The translations under genes and the position numbers were made by a program. The notes under the pieces were generated by a model. It saw only the letters and a program-made list of their open reading frames with translations, did not search any database and had not been told where the DNA came from. A stretch of DNA of 64,000 nt from JBAWAP01 sp049589355 (GTDB taxonomy: Bacteria; Chloroflexota; Anaerolineae; VGOG01): NCBI GenBank assembly GCA_049589355.1, contig JBAWAP010000384.1:17716-81715 (forward strand), in the 5' to 3' direction. Below are positions 61,432 to 64,000 of the stretch, piece after piece; within the stretch, counting starts at the first letter, position 1; every line of letters begins with the position of its first letter.

Positions 61432-62442
61432 TCAGGAGACTGGAAGCCTCTGGAAACGCGCATCGATTTGCCTAGAAACCTCGTCGTAGTAGTTCTTCCT
61501 GTGATCAATCTCTCCATCTGGGATCAATACCAGTTTGCGTATAGCTCTCGTGACGTAGTGGTACAGAGTCCAGTACTTTGAGCGGACGACTTCTCGATCA
61601 AGGTCTGGATCACCATGAGCCACTGCATTTCTAAGTCTGTAAAAGGTGTTTGGGGCATTGCCGAAGAACTCTCTCTGAATCCTTTTCTGATCACTTTGCG
61701 TCGTTGATAGTAGCCTTGAGATTCTCCGCGCAGCTTGACTTGCATTTCGTTCGGATTCCTTCTTGAACAAAGCATCACACACAATCATGAGTAGCAAGAA
61801 TCTGTGTTCAGCAGAGTGCAAGTTGAATGTCAACTTGTGGTATCTCAGAGCCAAGCGTAAAAGCTTGTCGAGTGCGACATTGTCATTCCATTGCTTGTTC
61901 AGTAAAACATCGAAAACCGACCTGCAACTATCAAATTCAGAATCAGGCAAAACTGGAGGCTCATCTACGATATAGCTGAGGATATAGTGCCTGTCTATAG
62001 GAGAACTCCGGCCACATTTACGCCGCCCTGTGCGAGCAAGGGGGTGAGAACGAAAATGATAGGAGAGATGGTAGGCATAACAGGAATGTAGACGAAGCGA
62101 ATCGAGTATGGTTTCGTGAATATGCCGGGACTCATGAGAGCCGCCAACCCTCTTCAGATCTTCAGTGAACGGGTAGGTAGCATCAACGACGAGAAAGTAG
62201 TCCGTAGTGACAAAACCTCCGTATGAACGAATGGAGCGCCGAAGACTTGCACTAGTGTCCTCGTCCGCGTACTTCAGCAGCTCGTCTAGAGCCGCTTCGT
62301 CTCTTTCGTACTGTCTCAGGCTTATGTTGTAGGCACAACTCCTTCCATCACTGAACTTTCCAGAATGTAAGAAAGCGGAATCGTCGTGCTCAAGCCTGAA
62401 GCAGAATATCGGGGTGATTATGCGGAATGTTATCTCTTCCAT
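61432..62442 (-). CDS. Apea-like HEPN domain protein
   Basis: This protein of about 336 residues has an N-terminal beta-containing region and a C-terminal helical domain. RFLLLMIVCDALFKKESERN is followed by NTFYRLRNAVAHGDPD, in which the R-N-x3-H pattern is the catalytic HEPN motif. HEPN proteins are often RNA-cleaving toxins or abortive-infection effectors. The gene is AT-rich compared with its neighbours, suggesting transfer. Start at 62442 or 62463; no clear ribosome binding site. Confidence 0.65.
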   Translation of the reverse strand: MEEITFRIITPIFCFRLEHDDSAFLHSGKFSDGRSCAYNISLRQYERDEAALDELLKYADEDTSASLRRSIRSYGGFVTTDYFLVVDATYPFTEDLKRVGGSHESRHIHETILDSLRLHSCYAYHLSYHFRSHPLARTGRRKCGRSSPIDRHYILSYIVDEPPVLPDSEFDSCRSVFDVLLNKQWNDNVALDKLLRLALRYHKLTFNLHSAEHRFLLLMIVCDALFKKESERNASQAARRISRLLSTTQSDQKRIQREFFGNAPNTFYRLRNAVAHGDPDLDREVVRSKYWTLYHYVTRAIRKLVLIPDGEIDHRKNYYDEVSRQIDARFQRLPVS

Positions 62443-62479
62443 ATGCAACGTTACTGGCACCATTCACGGCGACTGAACC

Positions 62480-62512
62480 AAAAAGCCCGCCTGCTTTGCG
62501 ACAGACGGGCTT
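62480..62512 (-). terminator. intrinsic terminator
   Basis: On the minus strand the arms GCCCGTCTG and CAGGCGGGC (62485-62510) pair, followed by TTTTTGG. It would stop transcripts arriving from the toxin-antitoxin side before the HEPN gene. Confidence 0.7.
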
Positions 62513-62529
62513 CCGTGCTATACCGTCAC

Positions 62530-62690
62530 TCGCCAGGCTGTCGCCGCAGCTTGGCCGTTCCCCGATGGTTGCCATCAAACCAGTCGGGGCTTTTCTATCT
62601 GGCTGCTAAGCATAGTATATCACGTTTCGCCTCGTTTGGCAACAGAAAAGCCACCCGTGTGTTTGACGCAGGTGGCTTTCACTACTTCTG
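62530..62690. repeat. composite non-coding repeat shared with 54225-54365
   Basis: Two blocks (CTCGCCAGGCTGTCGCCGCA and on, with a CCCCGATGGTTGCCATCAAA hairpin; and CGTTTCGCCTCGTTTGGCAA followed by a GCCACC...GGTGGC hairpin) also occur at 54225-54365 in the opposite order. The intergenic stretch 62464-62737 consists of these repeats and the terminator. Confidence 0.6.
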
Positions 62691-62737
62691 CATAACGTTG
62701 GCCTCAGACCATTCTCTACACCCACTCCCCCAGGGCG

Positions 62738-62836
62738 CATCTCGAAACCCACATTCGCATCCAGCACAAAGCGGGTAGCCGCGTATGGATCAACTATCGC
62801 TTTGACCTGGTTGAAGTGGGTCGGATAGGCTCTTAG
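62738..62836 (+). pseudogene. C-terminal gene fragment, unidentified
   Basis: A startless frame HLETHIRIQHKAGSRVWINY, then RFDLVEVGRIGS and stop, looks protein-coding but has no upstream part. It is a remnant of a gene on the plus strand; the family is not recognised. Confidence 0.3.
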
Positions 62837-62846
62837 TAGGGATAGA

Positions 62847-63107
62847 TTACAGGTTTGTCGTGCGCAGTCCCCGTGCCTCCAGTAAGCGGATGGCTTCCCA
62901 GGAACTGATGTCCAGTTGCTCCGCCAGGTAGCCTAGACTGCACTCACCTTGCTGGAATATCTCGTACAACTCGGCCAACTTTTGTTCAAAGCCTCGTCGC
63001 ACCAGGTCTGCCAACACCGGCGATGGGTTAGGGACCGCTTCACGCAACAGCCGCTGGCTAATGTCTTCTAGCTGCGGCTTGGCAGGATAATGGACTACTT
63101 CAGACAT
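62847..63107 (-). CDS. UPF0175-type antitoxin
   Basis: The ATG at 63107 has GGAG 7 bases upstream; the product is 86 residues. The C-terminal half, LAELYEIFQQGECSLGYLAE and ISSWEAIRLLEARGL, matches UPF0175 antitoxins (short HTH-like). The start overlaps the PIN gene end by 13 bases, an arrangement known for toxin-first UPF0175/PIN pairs. It probably binds and represses its own promoter. Confidence 0.8.
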   Translation of the reverse strand: MSEVVHYPAKPQLEDISQRLLREAVPNPSPVLADLVRRGFEQKLAELYEIFQQGECSLGYLAEQLDISSWEAIRLLEARGLRTTNL

Positions 63108-63625
63108 CTCCGATCTCCAGTCTTCAATATGGTCAGAGTGTGAGGCACAAAGCCGCCCGAAAACCTGTGCCGTGCGGCTTTGACCACATCCTCGGCCAAA
63201 GCTCGCTTCCACAACTTGCGCTCGACCAACTCAATAACCATGTCCAGGAACAGGTAGCAAGGGATGCCGCACCGTTGGCTGACCACATAGGCCAGCCGAT
63301 CATCCGTGACCAGAAAGTCCAGTTCGTCTGCTTGATCCAGAAAGAGGGCAATGCTCTCTTTCTCACCCGACCCCAATCTATAATGGTCCAACACGTTATC
63401 AGGGGGCAGACTCGTCGGGATGACTTCAATACGCCCTTCACTAATGATACGGTCAGCCAGGCGCGCATCCCGGAACATGGCGCGGGCCGCGAGCACTTCC
63501 TGGTGAACTGCCATCGGAACGCGCAAGACACATACTTCCAGGACGCTTTCGATGGCTGGGCCGTCTTGAGTCGTAGCCTGGCAACAGGTGATCAAAGCGT
63601 TCGTATCAAAGACCAGTTCAAGCAT
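63095..63625 (-). CDS. PIN domain (DUF3368-like) toxin ribonuclease
   Basis: This 176-residue PIN nuclease has acidic catalytic positions in ELVFDTNALITCCQAT (first Asp), GSGEKESIALFLDQ (Glu) and FLVTDDRLAYVV (Asp pair). ATG at 63625 with AGGA 8 bases upstream is preferred over 63640. With the downstream UPF0175 gene it forms a type II toxin-antitoxin operon driven by a strong promoter. Confidence 0.85.
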   Translation of the reverse strand: MLELVFDTNALITCCQATTQDGPAIESVLEVCVLRVPMAVHQEVLAARAMFRDARLADRIISEGRIEVIPTSLPPDNVLDHYRLGSGEKESIALFLDQADELDFLVTDDRLAYVVSQRCGIPCYLFLDMVIELVERKLWKRALAEDVVKAARHRFSGGFVPHTLTILKTGDRRCLK

Positions 63626-63646
63626 GACTTTTCCTTTCACTGCGCA

Positions 63647-63675
63647 TTATAGCATTAGTCACCGGGAAAGACAAC
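63647..63675 (-). promoter_or_regulatory. promoter of the PIN/UPF0175 operon
   Basis: TTGTCT (63670-63675) and TATAAT (63647-63652) on the minus strand are spaced by 17 bases, about 20 bases before the toxin ATG. The leader is therefore very short. Confidence 0.8.
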
Positions 63676-63801
63676 TTCCGTCTTTCAACATCCTGCACAA
63701 CTGTATTTCTTGGCGTCCTTTATTAGTTGATAGGTCGCCGACAGGGTGACACTTGAACAACATCTTCAGCAGGACGTTAAGACGTTAGCGGGTAAATAGC
63801 C

Positions 63802-64000
63802 TCAATCAAGTTGTGCCTCCCGCAAGGCCCGATACTGGCTTTCAAACAGACGCAGCATCCCGACTTCCATCCGCCAGTCTCAGTAGATGGAAATTCTGAA
63901 GCAACGTGGTTCCCATGCCCAATGTCACTGGCATTTTGCGCTGCATCGCTTTGAGAAAACAATCGGGTAAGAGGGCGGTGGTCTGGTAGAGCGACACTAC
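63802..64000 (-). pseudogene. C-terminal part of an unidentified gene, frameshifted
   Basis: From the right edge one frame reads VVSLYQTTALLPDCFLKAMQ and GTTLLQNFHLLRLADGSRD before a stop at 63842. A second frame continues MLRLFESQYRALREAQLD to a stop at 63802. The two together look like the end of one protein broken by a frameshift. The family is not recognised. The stretch between 63676 and 63801 shows no gene. Confidence 0.35.

Overview
The window looks like chromosomal DNA of a Chloroflexota (Anaerolineae-type) bacterium, most likely from a metagenome or uncultured lineage. This is an inference. It rests on a tungsten-type aldehyde:ferredoxin oxidoreductase beside an Fe-alcohol dehydrogenase, membrane proteins with Thr-Pro-rich linkers, several DUF3795 and squalene-cyclase-like paralogues, Gram-positive-style LexA boxes, and many short palindromic or heptamer/octamer repeats. 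No rRNA is present, and only one tRNA (Gly, CCC) was found.

Left part (1-22.1 kb, almost all minus strand): small accessory genes in tight operons with many ATGA overlaps. They include four DUF3795 proteins, three ClbS/DfsB-type four-helix domains, HhH-GPD and uracil-DNA-glycosylase-like proteins, uvrA, GyrI-like, VOC, GNAT, SDR and aldo/keto reductase proteins, a C45 peptidase, a BtrH-like protein, a WYL regulator, three alpha-alpha-toroid paralogues, and a HEAT-repeat (AlkD-like) gene whose consensus promoter is overlapped by two GAAC-N4-GTTC boxes. DNA repair and damage tolerance is the recurring theme.

Middle (22.1-36.9 kb): the tRNA-Gly unit, birA, a HIT protein, an MFS transporter, a thiolase, then a minus-strand redox block (SCP2 protein, DUF4242, Fe-ADH, AOR, ferredoxin-FAD oxidoreductase). 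Inside that block a two-gene AAA-ATPase + TOPRIM-like module has replaced all but the last codons of what looks like a second AOR gene.

36.9-46.8 kb is a sedentary chromosomal integron and is the most interesting part of the window. It has an IntI-type integrase (+), a near-consensus cassette promoter Pc facing left, an attI-like core, and minus-strand cassettes separated by attC-like sites. From the integrase outward the cassettes are an antiviral-type (UG/Abi-like) reverse transcriptase, an HNH-TPR protein, an EstB-like serine hydrolase, a PH-domain membrane protein, and a possible two-gene glycosyltransferase/GH130 cassette.

Right part: glycosyltransferases and rfbD carrying heptamer repeats (47-50 kb); the housekeeping block trmD-rplS-rnhB followed by a patatin gene (51-53.7 kb); a promoter-driven structured RNA of unknown type at 53.86 kb; secreted or membrane proteins with TP-rich linkers (54-58.4 kb); a degraded 2.3-kb insertion sequence (58.4-60.7 kb); a HEPN-domain protein; and a PIN/UPF0175 toxin-antitoxin pair with a strong promoter (62.8-63.7 kb). 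Domain names come from reading the translations only; no database search was run.
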